DNA of 64,000 nucleotides from G965247775 sp965247775 (GTDB lineage: Bacteria; Chloroflexota; Dehalococcoidia; Bin125). The notes beneath the pieces were generated by a model that had not been told where the DNA came from, made no database searches, and saw nothing but the letters and a program-made list of their open reading frames with translations. The position numbers were made by a program, and so were the translations under genes. Positions 15,850-22,767 of this stretch are shown in pieces. The stretch's first letter is position 1. Each line of letters begins with the position of its first letter. The stretch is taken from assembly GCA_965247775.1 (NCBI GenBank), contig OZ252031.1:1550001-1614000 (forward strand), given 5' to 3'.

Positions 15850-17369
15850 ATGAACCGCGCCGACCGGCCCCTGCGCAGTCGCGCCCGTCCTCCCGGGTGG
15901 GTGAGCGCCCCGGGCGGGGGAGGGCTGGGGCTCCTCCGTCGCCGGAAACGGATGACGCTGTTCGGGTTGATCGCGATCGCGGGGCTGCTGTTGCTGGCCT
16001 GCGGCGGCGGCAGCGCCGAGCCAGGCGCGGTCCACGTCTCGGAACTGGACAACGACATTGGGCCGGTGACGGCGGACTTCGTCGACCGGGCGCTGGACCG
16101 GGCGGAGGAGAACGACGCCGCGGTCTGGATTCTGGAGCTGGACACGCCGGGCGGCCAGGTCACCGCCACCGACGACATCGTGCAGCGGATCGAAGAGGCG
16201 CGGGTCCCGGTGGTGGTGTTCGTGAGTCCGGCGGGGGCGCGGGCGGCGTCGGCGGGGACGTTCATCACGATGTCGGGGCACGTAGCGGTGATGGCGCCGA
16301 GCACGCAGATCGGGGCGGCGACGCCGGTGGGCGGCGGCGGGGAGGACATCGAGGGCTCGCTGGGGGAGAAGGTCACCAACGACGCGGTGGCCGACATCCG
16401 CGGGATCGCCCACTTGCGACAACGCAATGAGGAATGGGCGGAGTCGGCGGTGCGGGAGGCGGTCTCGGTGCCGGCCGAGGAGGCGGTGTCGCTGAACGTG
16501 GTGGACTTCATCGCGCTGGACCTGGCGGATCTGATCGTGCAACTGGAGGGGCGGGAGGTCGTGCTGGCGGGGTTCGTGGATGGGGAGCCGGCGGGCCCCA
16601 GCACGACGCTGCGGACGGCGGGCACGCCGATCGCGCGGACCGACATGAACCTGTTCGAGAATGTGCTGGACGTGATCGCGGACCCGAACATCGCGTTCTT
16701 GCTGCTCAGTCTGGGGGGGCTGGCGCTGCTGATCGAGCTGTTCTCGCCGGGACTGGTGGGGCCGGGGGTGATCGGCGTGATCATGCTCGTGCTGGCCTTC
16801 TTCAGCCTGGATGTCCTGGATACGAACGTGGCGGGGATCGTGCTGCTGATCCTGGCCTTCGTGCTGTTCGTGGTGGAGGTCTTCGTGGCGGGATTCGGGG
16901 TGTTCGGGATCGCCGGGATCATCTCGTTGTTCCTGGGGGGACTGCTGCTCATCAGCGACAGTCCGGGCACGGAGGGCGCCGAGGATGTCTCACTCTGGGT
17001 GCTGATCGTGATCACGGCGCGATCGCGGCGGTTTTGGGGGCGCTCTGGCTGGTGATCGTGCGCGACCGGCGACGAGCGTTGTCGGTGCCGTCTCGGCTGG
17101 ACCTGATGCTGGGGCGGACGGGACACGTGCACAGCGCCGTCGATCCCGAGGGCACGGTGATGGTGGCCTCGGAGCTGTGGAGCGCACGATCGGAGGGCGG
17201 TCCGATCGCGGTGGGGACGGACATCCGGGTGACACGGTCGGAGGGGCTCTGCCTGATCGTGGAGCCGCTGTCGGAAGAGACACCGGGCGCGGCACCGCCC
17301 GCCCCGTTGCCGCCCGCGGGCGCGCTGCCCCCGGCCCCGCCGGAGAGCGGCGAGGCCTCAACTCCGTAA
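15850..17369 (+). CDS. NfeD family membrane serine protease (one frameshift)
   Basis: NfeD/STOPP-type membrane protein: an N-terminal ClpP-like protease domain, then a membrane domain and a C-terminal OB fold. A hydrophobic leader ends in the lipobox-like LLLLACGG. LDTPGGQV and SPAGARAASAGTFI carry the Ser nucleophile, and GEKVTNDAVADIRG the Lys. Several hydrophobic segments follow (LLSLGGLALLIELFSPG onward). The frame breaks near 17016: restoring one G gives VITGAIAAVLGALWLVIVRDR and runs on through the OB-fold sequence to a TAA at 17369. Families of this kind usually have a membrane-scaffold (flotillin) partner; none is adjacent. The alternative start at 15952 would shorten the leader. Confidence 0.8.
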
Positions 17370-17381
17370 GACGCGCCGCGC

Positions 17382-17618
17382 TCAGGGTGAATCGTGCGAG
17401 GGGGAGGCCCCTGTGACGCGCGCCCAGCGCTCCAGCAGGTCGTCCAGGTAGCGACGCTGCTCCGGGCTGAAGGGGGCCCCGGCGAGCAGCGCGCGGACGG
17501 CGGCCGGGTCGCCCCGCTCGATGGCTTGGTGAATGGCGTGGCGCTGGGGCGTCTGCTCCTGCACCTGGTGCATGAGCCAGTCGCGCAGGGTGGCGACGAA
17601 GAAGGCGTCGTCTTCCAT
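17382..17618 (-). CDS. small hypothetical protein (78 aa)
   Basis: Unrecognised soluble, probably helical protein. It has FFVATLRDWLMHQVQEQTPQ, an acidic/amphipathic middle (HQAIERGDPAAVRALLAG) and FSPEQRRYLDDLLERWARV. No Cys, signal peptide or membrane segment. The ATG overlaps the stop of the reading frame upstream (TGATG), so translational coupling to the decayed cyclic-nucleotide-binding locus is likely. Function unknown. Confidence 0.55.
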   Translation of the reverse strand: MEDDAFFVATLRDWLMHQVQEQTPQRHAIHQAIERGDPAAVRALLAGAPFSPEQRRYLDDLLERWARVTGASPSHDSP

Positions 17619-18033
17619 CAGTTGGATGCCTCCAGGGCGACGAACGGGAGCGGATCCTGGAAGCGCTTGCGCGTGCTGCCCGGCACGGGGACCAGCGGAC
17701 CATCGTTGCTGCGAGTGATGCCGGGAGGATCCATCACCGTTGAGGATCCAGCGTGCGACTCCGGCCCGCACGAAACGGCCTTGGCGAAAGGAGCGGCGAG
17801 AATCCACGCCGGTCTACTCGACCGGAACGACGGCGGCCTCGCCGCGGGCGTCGGCCCCCGCCTCCCAAGCCATGATGAGCATGAACGTGGTCGCCGGCGT
17901 CCCCTCTTCCACCAGCGCGGTGCCGGGGTCGAACGTGCGCTCCAGGGCGGCCCGGGCCAGCCTGTCCAGGCTTCCCCACCTCGGCGAAGAGGGGCACGCT
18001 GCGCAGGAACTCGATCGCGCTCTCGTCGGCCAT
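17618..18033 (-). pseudogene. truncated, frameshifted cyclic-nucleotide-binding domain gene
   Basis: From the ATG at 18033 the frame reads ESAIEFLRSVPLFAEV, a typical start of a Crp-type cNMP-binding domain. It then slips by one base near 17975 into LDRLARAALERTFDPGTALV, then EEGTPATTFMLI, the next beta strands of that fold, and hits a TAG at 17814. The phosphate-binding cassette that should follow is absent in all frames. A third frame stays open to 17618 and ends FQDPLPFVALEASN; it may belong to the same former gene. Either a decayed regulator or several sequence errors plus truncation. Confidence 0.6.
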
Positions 18034-18139
18034 CTTGACTTGCCAGCGCTTTCACCCGATCCGGGGCTGGTTGCTTCGCCCCGCTCCTCGCCGCCAGGCT
18101 CGAGCAGGGCCCGATCACGCGCGGGAGAGGTATAGTCGC

Positions 18140-18170
18140 CCGCACAACGAAGGTGGGCCTTCGAGTGCGG
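18140..18170 (-). terminator. hairpin downstream of birA
   Basis: CCGCAC (18140-18145) pairs with GTGCGG (18165-18170), and CGAAGG (18148-18153) with CCTTCG (18158-18163), around a 4-nt loop. There is no U-tract in either direction. It lies after the birA stop, so it may end that transcript. A TATAGT at 18131-18136 on the plus strand just before it has no gene to serve. Confidence 0.45.
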
Positions 18171-18210
18171 CGGCTGAAGGCCAGCAGACGGCCATCGCTG
18201 CGTGGCAGCT

Positions 18211-19008
18211 TCAGAAGGAGGGGACGGGGACGATCGGGCGCAGGCTGACCTCCCCGGCGTGGAAGCGACGCTCGCTGCCGTCAGCGAGCCGCACGACTAG
18301 GGCGCCGTCCTCTGCCACGTCCTTGGCCACGCCTTCCAGGACGCCGTCAGGGCCGCCGCTCAGCGTGATCGGCCGGCCCAGGACCGCCTGGCGGGCGCGC
18401 CAGCCTTTGAAGAGGGCCGGCGAGGCCGCGCCGTCGAAGGCGGCTTCGAAGCTGGCTAGGATGGCGGCGAGGATGGGCTCGCGGGGGACGAGACGGCCGC
18501 GCTCCAAGGCGAGGCTGGTAGCGGGCGTGTCCAGGGCCGTGGCATGCGCAGCCGGGTCGAAGTTGACGTTGAGACCGATGCCGACCAGGGCGAAAGCCGG
18601 GCGGGGACCGTCCCATTCGGCCTCGATCAGGATGCCGGCGCACTTCTTCCCCCCCAGATGCAGGTCGTTGGGCCACTTGATACGGGGGTACAGGCCCAAC
18701 ACCTGCTCCACCGCGTTGGCGACGGCCACCGGCGTGACCATGCTCAGGCGCTGCAGCTGCTCGACGCTGGGGCGGACGACGATCGTGAAGTAGAGATTTC
18801 CCTCAGCCGGCGAGACCCAGGAGCGGCCGTGGGTGCCGCGTCCGGCCGTTTGCTCCTCCGCGATGACGACGCTGCCCGCGCGGGCGCCGGCCTGCGCGAG
18901 GCGCCGGGCGTCGTCCATGGTGGAGGCCGTGCGGCCCTTGTAGACGATGTCCTGCCCGACCCAGCGAGCGGGGCAAAGACGTCGGACGAGGTGACGTCGG
19001 AGAGCCAT
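18211..19008 (-). CDS. birA: biotin-[acetyl-CoA-carboxylase] ligase, no DNA-binding domain
   Basis: Activates biotin as biotinyl-AMP and attaches it to the carboxylase carrier protein. The 265-residue product has GRTASTMDDARRLA, the biotinyl-AMP loop AGRGTHGRSWVSP, KWPNDLHLGGKKCAGILIE, and a C-terminal beta domain with VRLADGSERRFHAGEVSL. It lacks the N-terminal winged helix of E. coli BirA, so it cannot repress in that way. The fused carboxyltransferase gene is elsewhere in the window (34996-36834). The ATG has no Shine-Dalgarno; TACCGT lies exactly 6 nt upstream. Confidence 0.93.
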   Translation of the reverse strand: MALRRHLVRRLCPARWVGQDIVYKGRTASTMDDARRLAQAGARAGSVVIAEEQTAGRGTHGRSWVSPAEGNLYFTIVVRPSVEQLQRLSMVTPVAVANAVEQVLGLYPRIKWPNDLHLGGKKCAGILIEAEWDGPRPAFALVGIGLNVNFDPAAHATALDTPATSLALERGRLVPREPILAAILASFEAAFDGAASPALFKGWRARQAVLGRPITLSGGPDGVLEGVAKDVAEDGALVVRLADGSERRFHAGEVSLRPIVPVPSF

Positions 19009-19014
19009 AGGGGG

Positions 19015-19020
19015 ACGGTA
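19015..19020 (-). promoter_or_regulatory. -10 element positioned for a leaderless birA mRNA
   Basis: TACCGT on the minus strand, six bases, then the birA ATG. No Shine-Dalgarno between them. Confidence 0.5.
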
Positions 19021-19107
19021 CTGGTCGCGGCAACCATCCGCGCACGTGGGGATCGCTCTGGGTGGGGCCCCGGCGCTGACGAAGGGGAAAACGGGTGGAG
19101 GCCGACG

Positions 19108-19253
19108 CAGAAGAGCCCCCGGCTGACGCCAGGGGCTCTTCGCTGGTTCGTAGCCCAGGTGATGCGGCTAGGTTTCGCTCACCTCCGAAAAGTGCGAGCG
19201 GACCGAATCACCGGGCTTTCGACTATGTCCCAACGCGCATCACCTCCTTTCTC
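19108..19253 (-). ncRNA. candidate structured small RNA or short leader
   Basis: On the minus strand an extended -10 lies at 19260-19268. The predicted transcript starts GAGAAAGGAGG. It has a 10-bp perfect closing helix (AGGTGATGCG at 19245-19236 with CGCATCACCT at 19166-19157) and two internal hairpins (CGAA/TTCG inside GGAC/GTCC; CACTT/AGGTG above CGCT/AGCG). A strong 3' hairpin follows, GAAGAGCCCC pairing with GGGGCTCTTC (19110-19141), with a 3-bp upper stem and 4-nt loop. No U-tract follows. The 5' region is a 14-nt complement of the usual 16S rRNA tail. It does not match a riboswitch class I can recall. It lies between the aminotransferase and birA. Confidence 0.5.
19168..19233 (-). CDS. 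possible 21-codon mini-ORF inside the candidate RNA
   Basis: A TTG lies 9 nt downstream of AAGGAGG and opens a 21-codon frame with RKPGDSVRSHFSEVSE near its end, stopping at TAG. The hydrophilic peptide resembles nothing I recognise. A competing ATG two bases after the ribosome-binding site would encode only five residues. Either could be a leader peptide, or the locus may be untranslated RNA. Confidence 0.25.
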   Translation of the reverse strand: MGHSRKPGDSVRSHFSEVSET

Positions 19254-19259
19254 CCCGGC

Positions 19260-19268
19260 AGGGTAGCA
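19260..19268 (-). promoter_or_regulatory. extended -10 of the candidate small RNA
   Basis: TGC-TACCCT on the minus strand. Using the six-base gap seen at rnpB, the start site would be G at 19253. No -35 match. Confidence 0.45.
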
Positions 19269-19312
19269 GCCGCGGACGACGTGCCGCGAGCGGGGGAGCC
19301 CGCGCGGGCGGA

Positions 19313-20662
19313 TCAGAGGTCCGCGATCACCTCCTTGATGCTGTCATCGACGATACTGAGGATGTCATCGACCTGTTGCTCGGTGGTGATCAGCGGCGGT
19401 GCCAGCAGGTAGCTGTCGGCGCGGATGCGGGTGATGAGGCCGCGCCGCGTGGTGGCGGCGAGCAGCTTGTCGCCAGCGGCCGCCTCGGACGCGAAGGGGG
19501 TGTCGCCCTCCGGGTCCTGCATGAGGTCGAAGGCCTGCATGAACCCCAGCCCGCGGACGTTGCCGACGTTTGGGTGCTCGGCGAGCCGGTCGAGGCCGGC
19601 GCGGAGCTGAGTGCCACGATCGGCGGCATTCTGGACCAGGTTCTCGTCCTCCATGATCTGAAGGTTGCGCAGCCCGACTGCCGCCGCCGCATTATGTCCG
19701 GAGTTCGTGTAGGCGTGCATGAAGCGGGTGGAGGGGTCCGTGCCGGTAATCACCTCATGGACGTCCTTGGACCAAACCGAGGCGCCCATGGGGATGTAGG
19801 CGCTGGTGATCGCCTTGGCGGTGGAGACGATGTCCGGCTCCACATCGACGTGCTCCAGGGCGAACCACTTGCCGGTCCGACCGAAGCCGCAGATGACCTC
19901 GTCGTCGATGAGGAGGATCTGGTGACGGTCGCAGACGTCGCGCAATTGCTGGAGGTAGCCGTCGGGGGCTGGATGGACTCCGCCGGCGCCCTGTACGGGC
20001 TCGGCGATGATGGCGGCAATCGTCTCGGGGCCCTCTTCCTCGATCGTTTCTAGGATGCGATCGATGGCGGTATTGGCGGGGTCGATGCGGCCCCCGCCGG
20101 TGAGCTTGGGCTCAATGCTGGTCGCCGGGATGATCTCCCGCACCCGGGGCCCGAAGTTGGGGTAGTAGACGGTCATGCCGGTCATGGACATGGCAGCGAG
20201 GGTGTTGCCGTGATAGGCCTCGGCCCGGCTGATGATCTTGACCTTCTCCGGGCGGCCCTTGATAGCCCAGTAGTAGCGCGCGGCCTTGAAACTAGTCTCG
20301 TTGGACTCGGAGCCGGAGTTGCCGAAGAAGGCCGCCTGCATGTTGGGGTAGCAGAGGTCGACGACCTTGGCGGCGAGTTCGATGGTGGGCTCGCTCGTGA
20401 AGCCCACGTAGTTGTTGCTGAAGGCGCCCAGGCGCATCTGCTGGGCGGCGGCTTGGGCGAGTTCCTCGCGGCCGTGGCCCACGGCCACGTTCCAGAGGGC
20501 GGAGAGGCCGTCAATGTAGGCCTTGCCGTCCTGGCCGTAGAGATAGATGCCCTCGGCCCGCTCAACGAGGAATGGCGTCTGGTGGGCAACGGGATGGTGG
20601 AGCGGGTGGACCCAGTGGGCGCGATCCTTCTCCACGAGCTCCTGGTAGCGGGCATCGTCCAT
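19313..20662 (-). CDS. class III (omega-amino acid) aminotransferase
   Basis: PLP-dependent transaminase of the class III family, 449 residues. Seen are the substrate-entrance segment LYGQDGKAYIDGLSALWNVAVG, then FFGNSGSESNETSFKAARYY, EAYHGNTLAAMSMTG, AEPVQGAGGVHPAP, LLIDDEVICGFGRTGKWF with the PLP-binding Asp, and STAKAITSAYIPMGA with the Schiff-base Lys. The pattern is closest to beta-alanine/taurine/diamine:pyruvate enzymes; the amine donor cannot be fixed. The ATG at 20662 has GAGGAGG nine nt upstream. It stands alone between murE and the candidate RNA. Confidence 0.85.
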   Translation of the reverse strand: MDDARYQELVEKDRAHWVHPLHHPVAHQTPFLVERAEGIYLYGQDGKAYIDGLSALWNVAVGHGREELAQAAAQQMRLGAFSNNYVGFTSEPTIELAAKVVDLCYPNMQAAFFGNSGSESNETSFKAARYYWAIKGRPEKVKIISRAEAYHGNTLAAMSMTGMTVYYPNFGPRVREIIPATSIEPKLTGGGRIDPANTAIDRILETIEEEGPETIAAIIAEPVQGAGGVHPAPDGYLQQLRDVCDRHQILLIDDEVICGFGRTGKWFALEHVDVEPDIVSTAKAITSAYIPMGASVWSKDVHEVITGTDPSTRFMHAYTNSGHNAAAAVGLRNLQIMEDENLVQNAADRGTQLRAGLDRLAEHPNVGNVRGLGFMQAFDLMQDPEGDTPFASEAAAGDKLLAATTRRGLITRIRADSYLLAPPLITTEQQVDDILSIVDDSIKEVIADL

Positions 20663-20747
20663 TGTCGGCAACCTCCTCTGTCCGGCCGGATGACCGGCAA
20701 AACCGTAGCGCATGGGTGGCAGCGCGTCCCAGGCGAAATCGGCCTCC

Positions 20748-22271
20748 CTAGGCGGGGTTGCGTAACAGTTCACGCGCGACGGCGCGGTCGTCCCAGGGCT
20801 CCTGGTGACCGGCGAAGATGAGCGACTGCTCGGCGCCCTTGCCGGCGATGAGGACGGCATCGGCCGGGCCTGCGAGCGCAAACGCCTGGGCGATGGCCGC
20901 GCGACGGTCGGGCTCCTCCTCGAAGTCCCGTCCGGCCTGCTTGCCCGCGGCCTGCATGGCGATAGCGATGTCGCGGACGATGGCGGCCGGGTCCTCCGAG
21001 CGCGGGTTCTCGCTGGTGAGCAGGGCGAAGTCGGCGAACTCAGCGGCGGCGGATCCCATGCCGGCACGCCGCTGCGGGTCGCGCTCTCCGGCGACGCCGA
21101 ACACGACGATGAGCCGGCCCTGGACGTAGGGGCGAAGGGAGCCGAGGACGAGGCGGAAGGCATCGGTGGTCGCGGCGGCGTCGACGAGGACCGTGAAGGG
21201 CTGGCCGGCGTCGATGCGCTCCATCCGGCCGGGAACCCCCCGCATGGCCTGGAAACCCCGCTGCATCGCGACGGGACCGACTCCCAGGGCCCAGGCCGCC
21301 CCGACCGCGAGCAGCGCATTGTCGACGTTGAAGCGCCCGGGCAGGGCCAACTCCACACGCAGCGCGCCGGAGGGGAGCGCCAGACGGAAGCTGCTGCCGT
21401 CGGCGCGGAGTTCGAGGTCGGAGCAGGAAACGTCGAGGCCGCTGGGATCTTCGCCCACGGTCAGGACACGCGCCGTCGCCGCCGCGGCCACCACGGCATC
21501 CCGCTGGGGGTCGTTGCCCCGGACCACCGCCGTCTTCGCAACCCCCTTGCTGCCGGCGGTCCCGAGGGCACGGAACAGGTCGAGCTTGGCGTCCAAGTAG
21601 GCCTCGCGGGTCTTGTGGAAGTCGAGGTGGTCGTCGCTGAGGCCGGTGAAGACCGCGACATCGAAGTGGCAGTGGTCGAGACGGTGCAGCGCGAGGCCGT
21701 GGGAGGTGGCCTCAACGACGGCGTGGCTGCAGCCGGACGCGACCATCTCGGCCAGAAGGCCCTGCACGACCTCCGGCTCCGGGCTGGTCTGAGTGAGGGC
21801 GTTCACGCGCCACTCGTCGCCGACCTTGAACTGCACGCCGCCGATCAAGCCGGTACGGCGCCCGGCGGCCTCCAGCAGCGCGGTGGCGAGGTAGCAGGTC
21901 GTGCTTTTGCCGTCCGTGCCCGTGACGCCGATAACGGTGAGTTTGCGGGCAGGGAAGTCGTGGAATGCGGCGGCGAGTTCTGCGAGGGCGGCGCGGGAGT
22001 CGGCGACCTCGACGAGGGTGACGCCGCGATCGATCAGGGGCTCCCACTGGTCGCGGTGATCGGCCTGCACCACGAGGGTGCGGGCGCCCGCGCTGAGCGC
22101 GCGACGGAGGAAGTCGTGACCGTCGACGGTGAAGCCCGGCAGGGCCACGAAACAGGCCCCGGCCGCAACTGCGCGGGAATCCTGCACGACGTTGTGGACT
22201 GGCCGGTCACCGTCGCCGTGGACGGCGAGAGGTCGCAGGGGGCCGAGCAGCGTCTGAAGGGGCTTGGACAC
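20748..22271 (-). CDS. MurE-like Mur ligase with altered motifs
   Basis: Closest to UDP-MurNAc-tripeptide ligase (MurE), which adds the third stem-peptide residue. The 507-residue protein has VQDSRAVAAGACFVALPG, the P-loop GVTGTDGKSTT, VVEATSHGL, FTGLSDDHLDFH, a carbamylated-Lys site AYLDAKLDLF and LPGRFNVDNALLAVG. In the third domain several usual MurE signatures differ: DYAHTPDA is DAAATTDA, the DNPR substrate motif is ENPRSEDP, and GKGHE is GKGAE. It stands alone, without other mur genes nearby. It could be a divergent MurE or a paralogue with another acceptor. GTG start with GGAGAGG upstream. Confidence 0.75.
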   Translation of the reverse strand: MSKPLQTLLGPLRPLAVHGDGDRPVHNVVQDSRAVAAGACFVALPGFTVDGHDFLRRALSAGARTLVVQADHRDQWEPLIDRGVTLVEVADSRAALAELAAAFHDFPARKLTVIGVTGTDGKSTTCYLATALLEAAGRRTGLIGGVQFKVGDEWRVNALTQTSPEPEVVQGLLAEMVASGCSHAVVEATSHGLALHRLDHCHFDVAVFTGLSDDHLDFHKTREAYLDAKLDLFRALGTAGSKGVAKTAVVRGNDPQRDAVVAAAATARVLTVGEDPSGLDVSCSDLELRADGSSFRLALPSGALRVELALPGRFNVDNALLAVGAAWALGVGPVAMQRGFQAMRGVPGRMERIDAGQPFTVLVDAAATTDAFRLVLGSLRPYVQGRLIVVFGVAGERDPQRRAGMGSAAAEFADFALLTSENPRSEDPAAIVRDIAIAMQAAGKQAGRDFEEEPDRRAAIAQAFALAGPADAVLIAGKGAEQSLIFAGHQEPWDDRAVARELLRNPA

Positions 22272-22307
22272 GGGGATCGCCTCTCCCTGCCGACACCCGA
22301 GAAACCC

Positions 22308-22333
22308 GGAGGGGCGACGCACGTCGCCCCTCC
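22308..22333 (-). terminator. intrinsic terminator after rnpB
   Basis: GGAGGGGCGAC pairs perfectly with GTCGCCCCTCC around a 4-nt loop. On the minus strand it is followed by GGGTTTCT. It lies 5 nt after the rnpB P1 helix and before murE. Confidence 0.75.
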
Positions 22334-22338
22334 GGGTG

Positions 22339-22717
22339 GCAGTCAGGCGACCTGTAAGCCGGGTTCTGTCCCTCCCCGAAGGGAAGGGGTGGCCATCTAT
22401 CTAGGACGGCGGTTACCCGCCGCCACGAGCGACCTACCCGAGGGCGGAGTGCGGCGCTCCGAATGCCCTCCTATTTGGTCTTGCTCCGGGCGGGGCTTGC
22501 CCAGCCAGCCGGTTCCCCGGCCGCTGGTGCGCTCTTACCGCACCATTTCACCCTTGCCGCCCACCCCTAACGGAGCGGAACGGCGGTATGTTTCTGTGGC
22601 GCTTTCCGTGGGGTCACCCCCCCTGGGAGTCGTCCAGCGCCCTGCCGCGATGGAGCCCGGACTTTCCTCGGTCCGGCGGGGTTCCCCCGGACCGCGGCCA
22701 CCCGGTCGCCTGACTGC
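22339..22717 (-). ncRNA. rnpB: RNase P RNA, bacterial type A-like
   Basis: Catalytic RNA of RNase P, which matures tRNA 5' ends. The ends are set by a 14-bp perfect P1 helix: GCAGTCAGGCGACC (22717-22704) with GGTCGCCTGACTGC (22352-22339). Conserved cores read on the minus strand include GAGGAAAGTCCGGGCTCC near the 5' end, the mid-molecule GAAAGCGCCACAGAAAC and GGTAAGAGCGCACC, and GCCGTCCTAGATAGATG plus ACAGAACCCGGCTTACAG near the 3' end. The length of about 379 nt is typical. It lies between the recombinase and murE on the same strand, with its own promoter and terminator. Confidence 0.96.
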
Positions 22718-22723
22718 GAGGCC

Positions 22724-22729
22724 AGTGTA
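22724..22729 (-). promoter_or_regulatory. rnpB -10 element
   Basis: TACACT on the minus strand, then six bases, then G at 22717, which is the first base of P1. This fixes the -10 to start-site spacing used in this genome. No convincing -35. Confidence 0.7.
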
Positions 22730-22767
22730 CAGGCCGCGCCACGGGCAGGCCGGCGGGCCGGGGCCAC

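Noticed and set aside
18131..18136. Plus-strand TATAGT as the promoter of a small RNA
   Set aside because: It leads straight into a hairpin that is better explained as the birA end region, with nothing transcribed downstream on the plus strand that I can support.
19236..19251. Fragment of 16S rRNA 3' end (ATCACCTCCTTTCT)
   Set aside because: Only 14 bases match; upstream plus-strand sequence is not 16S. It is better read as the complement of a strong ribosome-binding segment on the minus strand.
19157..19253. Known riboswitch (T-box, THF, SAM, ZTP, fluoride) for the structured region
   Set aside because: No TGGNACC T-box motif and none of the other class cores. A partial look-alike to the THF-I start (GATGCGCGTT) is not supported by its required 3' strand.
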